A stretch of 64,000 nucleotides of DNA from assembly GCA_965178655.1 (NCBI GenBank), contig OZ238266.1, forward strand, positions 1,178,001-1,242,000. Direction: 5' to 3'. The notes below the pieces were generated by a model that did no database searches, was not told the origin of the DNA, and saw nothing but the letters and a program-made list of their open reading frames with translations. Positions 52,928 to 62,490 of the stretch are shown piece by piece. The DNA is from GCA-2733415 sp965178655. Its GTDB lineage: Bacteria > Bacteroidota > Bacteroidia > Flavobacteriales > Flavobacteriaceae. Both the position numbers and the translations under genes were made by a program. Within the stretch, counting starts at the first letter, position 1; every line of letters begins with the position of its first letter.

Positions 52928-54712
52928 CTAATGAAATTCTTGATATATTTTTTGAGCTTTTGCACTACCAACAACTTTTTCTAATTCTGAAAAACTTGCG
53001 GCTTTAATCCGTTTTACTGATTTAAACGATTTTAGTAGTAAAATTCTCGTTTTTTCGCCAATACCATCAATGTTATCTAAAGAGGTTGTTAGCGCATTTT
53101 TGCTTCTGCGATTACGGTGGTGCTCTATACCAAATCTATGTGCTTCGTTCCTTAAATGTTGAATTACTTTTAAGGTTTCAGATTTTTTGTCAAGATATAG
53201 TGGGTATTTATCGTCTGGATAAAAAAGCTCTTCTAATCGTTTTGCGATTCCGATAATAGCTATTTTTCCTCGTAAATTTAGCGCTTCTAAACTTTTTAGC
53301 GACGATGACAACTGTCCTTTTCCACCATCGATAATAATTAATTGTGGCAGTGGTTTTTCTTCTTCTAACAACCGTTTATAACGACGATATACCACTTCTT
53401 CCATAGAGGCAAAATCATCTGGCCCCACAACTGTTTTAATATTAAAATGGCGATATTCCTTTTTACTTGGTTTTCCGTTTTTAAATACTACGCAAGCCGC
53501 AACAGGGTTTGTGCCTTGTATGTTTGAGTTGTCAAAACACTCAATATGAACAGGGGTTTCGTTTAAACGCAAATCCTTTTTCATTTGTGTCATTATTCTA
53601 GTGGTGTGTCGCTCAGGGTCTGTTATTTTTGCCTGTTTAAAGCGCTCCATTCTAAGTTGTTTTGCGTTTCTGGTAGATAGTGCTACAATCTTTTTTTTGT
53701 CGCCAACCTTAGGGATTGTTATTTTTACATGGTCTCCAATATCAACTTTAAATGGGAGGTATATTTCTGGAGATTGAGACGAAAATTTTGAGCGTATTTC
53801 TGTAATGGCTAATGTTAGTAGTTCTTGATCTGTTTCTTCAAGACGTTTTTTAAGCTCTAAACTATATGATTGTATAATTGCACCATTAGATAGTTGTAAA
53901 AAATTAACATACCCATAGCCCTCATCTGTAACAATAGAGAACACATCTACATTAGATATTTTTGGGTTTACAATTGTTGATTTTGACTGGTAGTTTTCTA
54001 GCACTACAATCTTCTCTTTAAGCTGGTGTGCCTCTTCAAAGTTTAAATTTTCAGCACAGGTTTTCATTTGCTGTTTAAACTCTTGCAATGCATTTTTAAA
54101 ATGACCTTTTAGTATTTCCCGTATCGCTGCTATTTGTTTGTTATACGACACTTCCGTTTGTAATGACTCACAAGCGCCTTTGCAGTTTTTTAAATGATAT
54201 TCTAAACAAACCTTATACTTCTCCGATACAATGTTTTCGTGGTTTAGTTGATATGTACAGGTTCTTAATGGGTACATTTTTTTTATCAACTCCAAAATGG
54301 TTTTTACGGTTTTTAAACTTGTATATGGCCCGAAATATTCCGAGCCATCTTTTAAAACTCTTCGGGTAGAAAACACTCTCGGAAAGGCTTCGTTTTTAAT
54401 ACATATCCATGGATATGTCTTGTCGTCTTTTAATAATACGTTATAGCGAGGTTGGTGTTTTTTTATAAGATTATTTTCGAGCAGTAATGCGTCTGTTTCC
54501 GTAGCAACTACAATGTGCTGTATGCTATCTATCTTTTTAACTAATACCCTTGTTTTTGCGTTTTCATGAATTTTAGTAAAATAAGAGCTTACTCGTTTTT
54601 TTAGATTTTTCGCTTTACCAACATATAATAACTTTCCTTCTTTATCATAATACTGATATACCCCCGGACTATGAGGCAATAATTGTACTTGTAGTTTTAA
54701 AGCGTTAGCCAT
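52928..54712 (-). CDS. uvrC: Excinuclease ABC subunit C
   Basis: Makes the dual incision in nucleotide excision repair. The N-terminal GIY-YIG domain (LLPHSPGVYQYYDKEGKLLYVGKAKNLKKRVSSYF) cuts 3', the UVR motif is near residue 200 (NFEEAHQLKEKI), the RNase H-like domain holds IECFDNSNIQGTNPVA, and the C-terminal HhH (IDGIGEKTRILLLKSF) binds DNA. Length is 594 aa. It precedes the patatin gene by about 20 bases. Confidence 0.97.
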   Translation of the reverse strand: MANALKLQVQLLPHSPGVYQYYDKEGKLLYVGKAKNLKKRVSSYFTKIHENAKTRVLVKKIDSIQHIVVATETDALLLENNLIKKHQPRYNVLLKDDKTYPWICIKNEAFPRVFSTRRVLKDGSEYFGPYTSLKTVKTILELIKKMYPLRTCTYQLNHENIVSEKYKVCLEYHLKNCKGACESLQTEVSYNKQIAAIREILKGHFKNALQEFKQQMKTCAENLNFEEAHQLKEKIVVLENYQSKSTIVNPKISNVDVFSIVTDEGYGYVNFLQLSNGAIIQSYSLELKKRLEETDQELLTLAITEIRSKFSSQSPEIYLPFKVDIGDHVKITIPKVGDKKKIVALSTRNAKQLRMERFKQAKITDPERHTTRIMTQMKKDLRLNETPVHIECFDNSNIQGTNPVAACVVFKNGKPSKKEYRHFNIKTVVGPDDFASMEEVVYRRYKRLLEEEKPLPQLIIIDGGKGQLSSSLKSLEALNLRGKIAIIGIAKRLEELFYPDDKYPLYLDKKSETLKVIQHLRNEAHRFGIEHHRNRRSKNALTTSLDNIDGIGEKTRILLLKSFKSVKRIKAASFSELEKVVGSAKAQKIYQEFH

Positions 54713-54732
54713 TAAATATGGTTTATTAGATA

Positions 54733-55401
54733 TTATTTTCCTGAAACAACAATAACAATCTCTCCTTTTGGAGGTTTGTTTTGGTAATGTGTTAGCACTT
54801 CTTTTGCTGTGCCGCGAATAGTTTCTTCATACATTTTTGTTAACTCTCTTGATACAGAAACCTGTCTGTCTTCACCAAAATAGTCGCAAAAATGTCCTAG
54901 TGTTTTTACTAGTTTATGAGGAGACTCATAAAAAATCATTGTTCGTGTTTCTTCTGAAAGAAGTATTAATCTGGTTTGTCTTCCTTTTTTAACCGGTAAG
55001 AATCCTTCAAAAATAAATTTATCGTTCGGTAAGCCTGAGTTTACTAACGCTGGAACAAAAGCCGTTGCTCCAGGCAAACAATTTACCGTTATGCCTTCTT
55101 GAACACATGCTCGAGTTAACAAAAACCCTGGATCTGAAATAGCTGGGGTTCCTGCATCAGAAATTAAAGCTATTGTTTGTCCTGCTTTTAATTTTTGAAT
55201 CACATTTGCAGTGGTTTTATGCTCGTTATGCATATGGTGACTCTGCATTTGTGTTGAAATTTCAAAATGCTTTAATAACTTACCCGAAGTTCTAGTGTCT
55301 TCTGCCAAAATTAAATCAGCCTCTTTTAAAATGCGTATTGCTCTAAAAGTAATATCTTCTAGGTTCCCTATAGGTGTTGGAACAATATATAATTCACTCA
55401 T
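54733..55401 (-). CDS. rsmI: 16S rRNA 2'-O-methyltransferase RsmI
   Basis: SAM-dependent enzyme that methylates the ribose of C1402 in 16S rRNA. Conserved blocks are PTPIGNLEDITFRAIRILKEADLILAEDTRTS, ALISDAGTPAISDPGFLL and NCLPGATAFVPALVNSGLP. Length is 222 aa, normal for the Bacteroidota type without the extra C-terminal domain. It lies 20 bases upstream of uvrC. Confidence 0.95.
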   Translation of the reverse strand: MSELYIVPTPIGNLEDITFRAIRILKEADLILAEDTRTSGKLLKHFEISTQMQSHHMHNEHKTTANVIQKLKAGQTIALISDAGTPAISDPGFLLTRACVQEGITVNCLPGATAFVPALVNSGLPNDKFIFEGFLPVKKGRQTRLILLSEETRTMIFYESPHKLVKTLGHFCDYFGEDRQVSVSRELTKMYEETIRGTAKEVLTHYQNKPPKGEIVIVVSGK

Positions 55402-55422
55402 TGTAATTCTTTTTATACTGTA

Positions 55423-55992
55423 TTAAAAACGTGTTTCAAGAATTGCTATAAAACGTGTTTCATAGGCATCTTTCCCTTCCCAGTTATTATATTCTGGTTT
55501 TACCATATCATTTAAAAAAAGAAGCACTTCTTCCATCTCTTTTAAAGTGTTTAACTGAGACATTACCCTGTTAAAATCTTCCGAACTTTCATTAAACAAA
55601 TGTTTTACAAAAGCTATCCTATCATTTAACCCTATTGTAATACCTTTCTTTAACTGGTCGTTTATCGAGGTTTTTTTTTGAGTTGTGTTTTCTTGAGACA
55701 CCTCAAACATCTCTTCAGACGGATAAATTTCCGATGCCGTTTTTTCTACAAACACGTCTTCTTGTGCAACAAATAAATTTTCGTCAAGAACAGAAGGGGC
55801 TTCTTTTATAGTATCTTTTGAAGGTGTTTTTTCTGGGGTTAATTCATTCTGTTGTTCTACAAAAGCTAGTATTGTTAACTTTTCGTAAAGCTCTTTTGCT
55901 TGTTCTTGCAATTCAAAAACCGATTCTCCCTGATTATTTTCAAGTAGCTTAATTGCAATTTTCTTTAATGCTGCCGTTAGGGTTTCTTTCAT
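55423..55992 (-). CDS. Conserved hypothetical cytoplasmic protein
   Basis: A 189-aa acidic protein with no signal or membrane segment. An N-terminal helical part (to ~45) precedes a Glu/Ser/Thr-rich variable linker (~50-115) and a conserved C-terminal helical block (GLNDRIAFVKHLFNESSEDFNRVMSQLN, then YNNWEGKDAYETRFIAIL). I do not recognise a fold or function. It is 21 bases upstream of rsmI, a common arrangement in flavobacteria. Confidence 0.7.
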   Translation of the reverse strand: MKETLTAALKKIAIKLLENNQGESVFELQEQAKELYEKLTILAFVEQQNELTPEKTPSKDTIKEAPSVLDENLFVAQEDVFVEKTASEIYPSEEMFEVSQENTTQKKTSINDQLKKGITIGLNDRIAFVKHLFNESSEDFNRVMSQLNTLKEMEEVLLFLNDMVKPEYNNWEGKDAYETRFIAILETRF

Positions 55993-56100
55993 TATAAAGG
56001 GACGTGTTTATTTGCTGTGAATTTTTTTGAAATATAGTAAATTAAACGATATTAATACAATTAATATTGTGCCTTCGTCTTTCTATACGCTATTTTTATG

Positions 56101-56108
56101 TAGTTTTG
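56101..56108 (+). promoter_or_regulatory. -7 element of tdk
   Basis: TAGTTTTG is a TAnnTTTG match, 33 bases before the tdk ATG. No strong -33 TTG is seen. Confidence 0.5.
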
Positions 56109-56141
56109 TGAAACATCATAGCCCATATATAGTATACCCAT

Positions 56142-56756
56142 ATGTTTTTAGAAAACACTGTTAATCATGAAGAAAAATTTGGTTGGATTGAAGTCATTTC
56201 TGGCTCTATGTTTTCTGGTAAAACGGAAGAATTAATTCGTAGATTAAAGCGTGCACAATTTGCCAAGCAACGTGTTGAAATATTTAAACCTGCTGTTGAT
56301 GTTAGATATGATGATGAAATGGTAGTCTCTCATGATGCTAATGAAATACGATCTACCCCTGTTCCTGCAGCTGCAAATATTCCTATTTTAGCAGACGGAT
56401 GTGATGTTGTAGGTATTGATGAGGCACAGTTTTTTGATGATGAAATTGTAAAAATCTGTAATGATTTAGCAAACAAAGGAATTCGCGTTATTGTTGCCGG
56501 ATTAGATATGGATTACAAAGGAAATCCTTTTGGGCCAATTCCTGCGCTTATGGCTACTGCAGAATATGTTACCAAAGTACACGCTGTATGTACCAGAACA
56601 GGAAATCTAGCGCAATACAGCTATCGAAAAGCCGCCAGTAAAGACATTGTTCTTCTAGGAGAAACAGATGAGTATGAGCCCTTGAGTAGAGCAGCTTATT
56701 ACAATGCTATACGAAATGAACAAAAAGACGCTATTGCTACAAATAAAAAAGATTAA
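56142..56756 (+). CDS. tdk: Thymidine kinase
   Basis: Phosphorylates thymidine for salvage. Walker A is GSMFSGKTEELIRR, Walker B region is VGIDEAQFFDD, and lasso-like residues follow CTRTGNLAQYSYR. Length is 204 aa. The zinc-binding Cys pairs of typical type II kinases are missing: VCTRTG in place of CXXCG and SRAAYY in place of the last Cys/His pair. The alr gene begins 12 bases later. Confidence 0.95.
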   Translation: MFLENTVNHEEKFGWIEVISGSMFSGKTEELIRRLKRAQFAKQRVEIFKPAVDVRYDDEMVVSHDANEIRSTPVPAAANIPILADGCDVVGIDEAQFFDDEIVKICNDLANKGIRVIVAGLDMDYKGNPFGPIPALMATAEYVTKVHAVCTRTGNLAQYSYRKAASKDIVLLGETDEYEPLSRAAYYNAIRNEQKDAIATNKKD

Positions 56757-56768
56757 TACCCTTTGTTT

Positions 56769-57863
56769 ATGTTTGAAACTGTTTTAGAAATTAACTTAAA
56801 TAAATTAGAACAAAATGTTGCTTTTTTAAGATCTACTTTGTCTCCAAAAACAAAATTCTTAGCCGTCGTTAAAGCCTTTGCATACGGACATGGTGCCGAA
56901 GATATTGCCTTAAAACTACAAACCCTTTTGGTTGATTATTTTGCTGTTGCCTACACACATGAAGGTGTAGCCTTACGAAAAGCAGGTATTAAAAAACCAA
57001 TTATAGTTTTACACCCCCAACCAAGTAATTTTAAAACCTTAATTGACAACTGTTTAGAGCCCAGTATATATAGTTTTTCCATTTTAAAAACTTTTATAGC
57101 TATTGCCGATTCACAAAACCAACAACAATATCCGGTGCATTTAAAGTTTAACACTGGCTTAAACCGATTGGGATTTGTTGCACATGATGTAGCTCATGTT
57201 GCCGAAATCACCAATACAAGTAATGCTATACGCGTAAGCTCTGTTTTCTCGCATTTAGCAGCTAGTGATGATCTAAAAGAAGATGATTTTACACAAAAAC
57301 AGATAGCAACTTTTACTGCCATTAAAGATCGTTTTAAACAACTTTCTACAGACCAGCCTTTTGCTCATCTAACAAATACTTCTGGAACACTAAACTATCC
57401 TGAGGCTCATTTTGATATGGTTCGAATAGGTATTGGCTTATATGGTTTTGGAAACGATGTTCGATTTAAAAACAACCTACAACCTATTGCTGCATTAAAA
57501 TCTGTAATCTCGCAAATTCATGAACTAAAAAAAGGTGATTCTGTAGGATATAATAGAGCGTTTATTGCGTCTCAAAAAATGCTAACTGCTACTATTCCGC
57601 TAGGTCATGCCGATGGTATTTCACGACAGTTTGGAAACGGAAACGGACATGTCATAGTTCAAGGAAAAAAAGCTAAAATTATTGGTAACGTCTGTATGGA
57701 TATGATTATGATAGACGTCTCTCATCTCTCCTGTAAAGAAGGAGATGAGGTTGTTGTTTTTGATGGTAATTATACTGTAGATTATTTTGCAAGTGACGGA
57801 AAAACAATATCTTATGAGGTGCTGACTGCTATCTCTGACCGAATAAAAAAAGTATATATTTAG
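56769..57863 (+). CDS. alr: Alanine racemase
   Basis: PLP enzyme that makes D-alanine for peptidoglycan. The lysine is in FLAVVKAFAYGHGAED, the second catalytic residue is Tyr in SVGYNRAFIASQ, and the PLP-binding part is VRIGIGLYGFGN. Length is 364 aa from ATG 56769; an in-frame TTG 56763 is two codons earlier and less likely. It follows tdk by 12 bases and so is probably cotranscribed. Confidence 0.96.
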   Translation: MFETVLEINLNKLEQNVAFLRSTLSPKTKFLAVVKAFAYGHGAEDIALKLQTLLVDYFAVAYTHEGVALRKAGIKKPIIVLHPQPSNFKTLIDNCLEPSIYSFSILKTFIAIADSQNQQQYPVHLKFNTGLNRLGFVAHDVAHVAEITNTSNAIRVSSVFSHLAASDDLKEDDFTQKQIATFTAIKDRFKQLSTDQPFAHLTNTSGTLNYPEAHFDMVRIGIGLYGFGNDVRFKNNLQPIAALKSVISQIHELKKGDSVGYNRAFIASQKMLTATIPLGHADGISRQFGNGNGHVIVQGKKAKIIGNVCMDMIMIDVSHLSCKEGDEVVVFDGNYTVDYFASDGKTISYEVLTAISDRIKKVYI

Positions 57864-57957
57864 TTTTTATTAATTAATCTTAACTTCTAACAAACCCTTA
57901 AACTAAATTGTTTTACGGCTTTTTTTGTATTACTTAAAATTCTTTCACATAATTACT

Positions 57958-57965
57958 TAAATTTG
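57958..57965 (+). promoter_or_regulatory. -7 element of asd
   Basis: TAAATTTG matches TAnnTTTG and lies 44 bases before the ATG at 58010. No TTG is present within the usual -33 distance. Confidence 0.45.
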
Positions 57966-58009
57966 TACCATTATTTCAAGGCAAGTTTTGCTTTTAAAAC
58001 ATCTTAACA

Positions 58010-58999
58010 ATGAAAGTAGCTGTTATAGGCGCAACCGGAATGGTTGGAAAGGTAATGCTTAGCGTATTAGAAGAACGTCATTTTCCAATAAAAGAACTTA
58101 TTGTAGTTGCCTCAGAAAAATCTGTAGGTAAAACCATTTTCTATAATAAGCAAAAGCACGTGTTAGTTTCGCTTGATACCGCTGTTAATATGCAACCTGA
58201 TATTGCTTTGTTTTCGGCAGGAGGGGCAACGGCATTACAATGGGCACCTAAATTTGCTGCCGTTGGCACTACAGTTATTGATAATTCCTCTGCTTGGAGA
58301 ATGGACACGTCAAAAAAATTAATCATTCCTGAGATAAATGCACATGTACTTACTGCATCGGATAAAATTATTGCAAATCCAAACTGCTCTACCATACAAA
58401 TGCTTATGGCTTTAGCGCCTTTACATAAAAAATATACTATTAAAAGGGTAGTTGTTTCTACTTACCAGTCTATTTCAGGAACGGGAGTAAAAGCCATACA
58501 ACAGCTTGAAAATGAATTGGCCGGAATTGATGGAGAAATGGCTTACCCACATCCTATTCATGAAAATGCACTGCCTCACTGTGATGATTTTGACGACACC
58601 GGATACACCAAAGAAGAGCTAAAGTTGGTTAATGAAACCATGAAAATTTTAGATGACAATTCTGTTAAAGTAACTGCAACAGCTGTTCGTATTCCAACTG
58701 CTGGCGGACATAGTGAAGCTGTTAATATTGCGTTTAAAAATGATTTTACACTCAAAGACATTCGCAATATACTAAACCGCACTCCTGGTGTTGTTGTACA
58801 AGACAATCCTCAAAATAACGAGTATCCAATGCCAATTAACGCGCATGGAAAAGATGATGTGTTTGTTGGTCGAATTCGTCGTGATTTTTCTCAGGACAAT
58901 AGTCTAAATTTATGGGTGGTTAGCGATAATTTACGAAAAGGAGCTGCCACAAATACCATACAAATTGCGGAGTATTTAGTTGCTAATGGTTTGGTATAA
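58010..58999 (+). CDS. asd: Aspartate-semialdehyde dehydrogenase
   Basis: Reduces aspartyl phosphate for lysine, threonine and methionine synthesis. The NADP motif is VAVIGATGMVGKVML, the catalytic Cys is in IANPNCSTIQMLMAL, and the second signature is TAGGHSEAVNIAF with the active-site His. Length is 329 aa. It stands alone behind an A/T-rich promoter. Confidence 0.97.
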   Translation: MKVAVIGATGMVGKVMLSVLEERHFPIKELIVVASEKSVGKTIFYNKQKHVLVSLDTAVNMQPDIALFSAGGATALQWAPKFAAVGTTVIDNSSAWRMDTSKKLIIPEINAHVLTASDKIIANPNCSTIQMLMALAPLHKKYTIKRVVVSTYQSISGTGVKAIQQLENELAGIDGEMAYPHPIHENALPHCDDFDDTGYTKEELKLVNETMKILDDNSVKVTATAVRIPTAGGHSEAVNIAFKNDFTLKDIRNILNRTPGVVVQDNPQNNEYPMPINAHGKDDVFVGRIRRDFSQDNSLNLWVVSDNLRKGAATNTIQIAEYLVANGLV

Positions 59000-59027
59000 A
59001 ACCTCAACAATACGGCTTAAAATTAGG

Positions 59028-59477
59028 CTACTTTAATTCTAGTATTGTGTGACTTATGTTGCGAAACATAAAACTCTCGCCTTGTTTTTTTCCTAGTAAG
59101 ACTTTTCCTATTGGAGATTTTGGGGCAATAACAACATATTCTTTATCGTGAACTGTTATTATGCCTTTACTAATCGCTATAAAAAAAACACTTTTTGAAG
59201 TATATACTACACTCCCTAAGCAAGCTACCTCTGATTTGTTTTTAATATTAATCTTTGATAATAACTCTTGTTCTTTTTGAAGGTTTGCCCATTGTACGCC
59301 AATTTTTTCACGTTCTAGCTGCAACATTGCTCTACCTGTTTCATGCTTGTCTCCTGCCGAGCTTTTTGTTTCTGATTGCAGCGCATCTTGAAGTTCTGAA
59401 ATACGTATTTGTGTCACTTTTATACGCTTTTCTATAAATGCTTTACAGTAAGTATAAAGTAGTTCTTTAACCTTCAT
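59028..59477 (-). CDS. GreA/GreB-like transcription factor
   Basis: A 149-aa protein with an N-terminal coiled coil (LQDALQSETKSSAGDKHETGRAMLQLEREKI) and a C-terminal domain (VYTSKSVFFIAISKG ... VIAPKSPIGKVLLGKKQGESFMF) like the FKBP-like Gre domain that binds RNA polymerase. The tip motif is unlike canonical GreA, so it may be a Rnk-like or flavobacterial Gre variant. It overlaps the end of the oxidoreductase gene by 11 bases. Confidence 0.75.
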   Translation of the reverse strand: MKVKELLYTYCKAFIEKRIKVTQIRISELQDALQSETKSSAGDKHETGRAMLQLEREKIGVQWANLQKEQELLSKINIKNKSEVACLGSVVYTSKSVFFIAISKGIITVHDKEYVVIAPKSPIGKVLLGKKQGESFMFRNISHTILELK

Positions 59478-60591
59478 TTATTATTAATGTTGCTAGCTCT
59501 TCGCCTATTAAACTGCCTATAGCTACTCCCATTCCGCCAAGACGAACACCGCAAAATACTCTTGAAGATAGTTTTTTAACAATCGCTTTTTTTTGTGCTC
59601 CAACACCCATTATACCAGTCCACCTATGGTCAATTTCAAAAGGAGTATCCGGTAGAATTATAGTGCTTAAATATTTTTCTAATTGCTTTTGTATTTTGGC
59701 AGAAGTTTCCATTTTTGTGGTTTCTTCGGCTTTAAAATCTAGGTTTCTACCGCCTCCAAAAAGAATTCTATCGTTTATATTTCTAAAGTAATAATAGCCC
59801 TCATCAAAATGGAACGTCCCTTTTATATGTAAATTTTTAATTGGTTTTGTAATAAGCACTTGTGCCCTTGCAGGCACTACGTTTTCTGTAAGCAATTGCT
59901 TTGCAAAGCCATTAGTTGCTATAACCAATTGTCTGCTGCTAAAGCTAAAATTGTTTTCTAGTAAGACCTCTACCGTGTTTTGGTGTTCTACAAAAGATGA
60001 CACTGTAGTGTTATTTAAAATTTTAATACCTTTTGATTGTGCTAACTCTAGTAGGCTCGACATCATTTTTCCGGTGTCTATCTGTCCTTCAAACTGATTA
60101 AAAACATAGTTTTTATGTGTCTGCTGAAACTTAAATTTATTTTCCGTTACAGAAAATACGGGCGCATTAAAAATAGGATGCAGCATCTTGTTTATAGCCT
60201 CCATTTTATCTGTACAGGTGTCAAACAAGTTATTTTCTGTAGAAAACAACTCAAAACTGCCGTATTGCTTAAAATCTAATGCTTTATCGCCTAGTGTTTT
60301 TCTTAGTAAAGAAAGTCCTTTCCATCGCTTTTCTACAAGAGATATCACCTCGTCTTTAGTGTGTGTTTTTAAATCTGAGACTATTTCGGAAAGACTCCCA
60401 AAACAAGCAAATCCTGCGTTTTTAGTACTTGCTCCTTGTGGTAAAGCGCCGCGTTCTAAAACCAGAATTTTTGCTAACGGTTGTTGTTGTTTTAATTGAA
60501 TGGCGGTTGATAGTCCTACTATTCCACTTCCTACAATAACGTAGTCAATGTCTGTAAACCATTCTTTCTGTTCCCAATAACTTAATTTCAT
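59467..60591 (-). CDS. FAD-dependent oxidoreductase (DAO family)
   Basis: A 374-aa FAD enzyme of the glycine/D-amino-acid oxidase family. The dinucleotide motif is VIVGSGIVGLSTAIQLKQ near residue 18. ERGALPQGASTKNAGFACFG and the C-terminal VFCGVRLGGMGVAIGSLIGEELA are family blocks. The substrate, perhaps an N-methyl or D-amino acid, is not evident. It overlaps the Gre-like gene start by 11 bases. Confidence 0.87.
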   Translation of the reverse strand: MKLSYWEQKEWFTDIDYVIVGSGIVGLSTAIQLKQQQPLAKILVLERGALPQGASTKNAGFACFGSLSEIVSDLKTHTKDEVISLVEKRWKGLSLLRKTLGDKALDFKQYGSFELFSTENNLFDTCTDKMEAINKMLHPIFNAPVFSVTENKFKFQQTHKNYVFNQFEGQIDTGKMMSSLLELAQSKGIKILNNTTVSSFVEHQNTVEVLLENNFSFSSRQLVIATNGFAKQLLTENVVPARAQVLITKPIKNLHIKGTFHFDEGYYYFRNINDRILFGGGRNLDFKAEETTKMETSAKIQKQLEKYLSTIILPDTPFEIDHRWTGIMGVGAQKKAIVKKLSSRVFCGVRLGGMGVAIGSLIGEELATLIINEG

Positions 60592-60605
60592 ACGGATAAA
60601 GATAT

Positions 60606-60637
60606 AAAAAAAGCTTCTGAAATCAGAAGCTTTTTTT
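60606..60637 (-). terminator. Terminator after accC
   Basis: Perfect hairpin GCTTCTGA-AA-TCAGAAGC flanked by seven A's and seven T's. It lies between the end of accC and the start of the oxidoreductase gene, and so ends the fabH-accB-accC transcript on the minus strand. Confidence 0.9.
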
Positions 60638-60644
60638 GTTGGTG

Positions 60645-62000
60645 TTATATGGTACTTGTTTGTTTATCCATTACAAAATCTTCCATAAATTTTGTAGTAT
60701 AATTTCCGCTAACATAATCTGGATGATCCATTAATTGACGGTGAAAAGGAATTGTTGTTTTAACGCCTTCAATAACAAACTCGTCTAAAGCACGTTTCAT
60801 TTTATTAATAGCCTCTTCTCTTGTTTGCGCTGTTGTAATTAACTTTGCAATCATAGAATCGTAATTTGGTGGAATCATATAACCTGCATACACGTGAGTA
60901 TCTAAACGAACCCCATGACCTCCCGGTGCGTGTAAGGTTGTTATTTTACCTGGCGATGGTCTAAAACCATGATACGGGTCTTCTGCGTTTATTCTACATT
61001 CTATAGAATGTAGTTGTGGTAAGTAGTTTTTTCCTGAAATAAGTATTCCTGCAGCTACTCTTATTTGTTCGCGAATTAAATCGTAGTCTACAACTTCTTC
61101 TGTAATAGGGTGCTCTACTTGAATACGCGTGTTCATTTCCATGAAGAAAAAGTTTCTGTGCTTATCTACTAAGAATTCAACTGTTCCTGCACCTTCGTAT
61201 TTAATGTATTCTGCTGCTTTTACAGCTGCTGCTCCCATTCTATCACGTAGTTCATCTGTCATAAACGGAGAAGGTGTTTCTTCGGTTAATTTTTGATGAC
61301 GACGTTGTACAGAGCAATCTCTTTCTGATAGGTGACAAGCGTTTCCTTTTGAATCTCCTATAATTTGAATTTCAATATGTCTTGGTTCTTCAATAAGTTT
61401 TTCCATATACATATCGTCATTTCCAAAGGCTGCTTTAGATTCTTGACGAGCGCTATCCCAAGCGTCTTTTAAGTCTTCTGCTTTCCAAACGGCACGCATT
61501 CCTTTTCCTCCACCTCCTGCAGATGCTTTTAGCATTACTGGGTATCCGGTTTCTAAGGCTATTTTTTGACAAGATTTAAAGTCGTTAATAACGCCTTCAC
61601 TTCCAGGAACACAAGGTACTCCTGCTTCAATCATGGTTGATTTTGCATTGGCTTTATCTCCCATTCTATCAATCATGTCTCCAGATGCTCCAATAAATTT
61701 AATATCGTGCTCTACACAGATTTTTGAAAACTTAGCGTTTTCAGATAAAAACCCGTAACCTGGGTGTATTGCGTCAGCGTTTGTAATTTCTGCTGCTGCA
61801 ATTATGTTAGACATTTTTAAATAAGATTCACTACTTGGTGCTGGTCCAATACAAACAGCTTCATCTGCAAACTTTACATGTAAGCTTTCTGCATCTGCAG
61901 TAGAGTATACTGCTACTGTTTTTATGCCCATTTCTTTACATGTACGAATAATACGCAATGCAATTTCACCTCTATTGGCAATTAATATTTTTTTAAACAT
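60645..62000 (-). CDS. accC: Biotin carboxylase, acetyl-CoA carboxylase
   Basis: Carboxylates biotin on AccB using ATP and bicarbonate. The N-terminal LIANRGEIALRIIRTC, the glycine loop KASAGGGGKGMR, and MNTRIQVEHPITEEVV are the biotin carboxylase signatures. Length is 451 aa. It follows accB by 12 bases. Confidence 0.97.
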   Translation of the reverse strand: MFKKILIANRGEIALRIIRTCKEMGIKTVAVYSTADAESLHVKFADEAVCIGPAPSSESYLKMSNIIAAAEITNADAIHPGYGFLSENAKFSKICVEHDIKFIGASGDMIDRMGDKANAKSTMIEAGVPCVPGSEGVINDFKSCQKIALETGYPVMLKASAGGGGKGMRAVWKAEDLKDAWDSARQESKAAFGNDDMYMEKLIEEPRHIEIQIIGDSKGNACHLSERDCSVQRRHQKLTEETPSPFMTDELRDRMGAAAVKAAEYIKYEGAGTVEFLVDKHRNFFFMEMNTRIQVEHPITEEVVDYDLIREQIRVAAGILISGKNYLPQLHSIECRINAEDPYHGFRPSPGKITTLHAPGGHGVRLDTHVYAGYMIPPNYDSMIAKLITTAQTREEAINKMKRALDEFVIEGVKTTIPFHRQLMDHPDYVSGNYTTKFMEDFVMDKQTSTI

Positions 62001-62012
62001 AATAGTATATAA

Positions 62013-62471
62013 TTATGATGGGTCTACTAAAAATAATGGTTGGTCAAATTCTACTGGAGAAGAATCATCAACTAATATTTTAACGATTTTTCCTGAAACT
62101 TCTGATTCTATTTCATTAAATAGTTTCATTGCCTCAATAATACAGAGTACATCTCCTTCGCCAATTGTTTGCCCTACCTCAACAAATACTGGTTTGTCTG
62201 GTGATGGTTTGCGGTACATTGTACCTATAATTGGTGATTTTACTGTAATATACTTAGAGTTGTCGTCTGCTGCTGGTTCTGCTACTGCCACTGGTGCTGC
62301 TGCTACTGGCGCTTGAGCAAGCATTGGTGCTGCTGCCATTGGCATTTGCTGTACGACTGTTTCTGTTCCTGTTTTAATCGTAATTTTAACGTCTTCAGTT
62401 TCTAATTTTACTTCGCTAGCTCCTGATTTAGCTACAAATTTTATTAAATTTTGAATTTCTTTTAAATCCAT
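62013..62471 (-). CDS. accB: Biotin carboxyl carrier protein
   Basis: Carries biotin for acetyl-CoA carboxylase. The N-terminal helix (DLKEIQNLIKFVAKSGASEVKLE) is followed by an Ala/Pro-rich linker and the biotinyl domain. The biotin lysine is in IEAMKLFNEI; the usual next residue Met is Leu here, common in bacteria. Length is 152 aa. The gap from fabH is 19 bases. Confidence 0.96.
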   Translation of the reverse strand: MDLKEIQNLIKFVAKSGASEVKLETEDVKITIKTGTETVVQQMPMAAAPMLAQAPVAAAPVAVAEPAADDNSKYITVKSPIIGTMYRKPSPDKPVFVEVGQTIGEGDVLCIIEAMKLFNEIESEVSGKIVKILVDDSSPVEFDQPLFLVDPS

Positions 62472-62490
62472 CTTGATTCCTTTTTTATGA

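Noticed and set aside
50728..52974. Patatin gene starting at ATG 52974
   Set aside because: It would overlap uvrC by 47 bases; the GTG at 52908 directly precedes a normal signal peptide.
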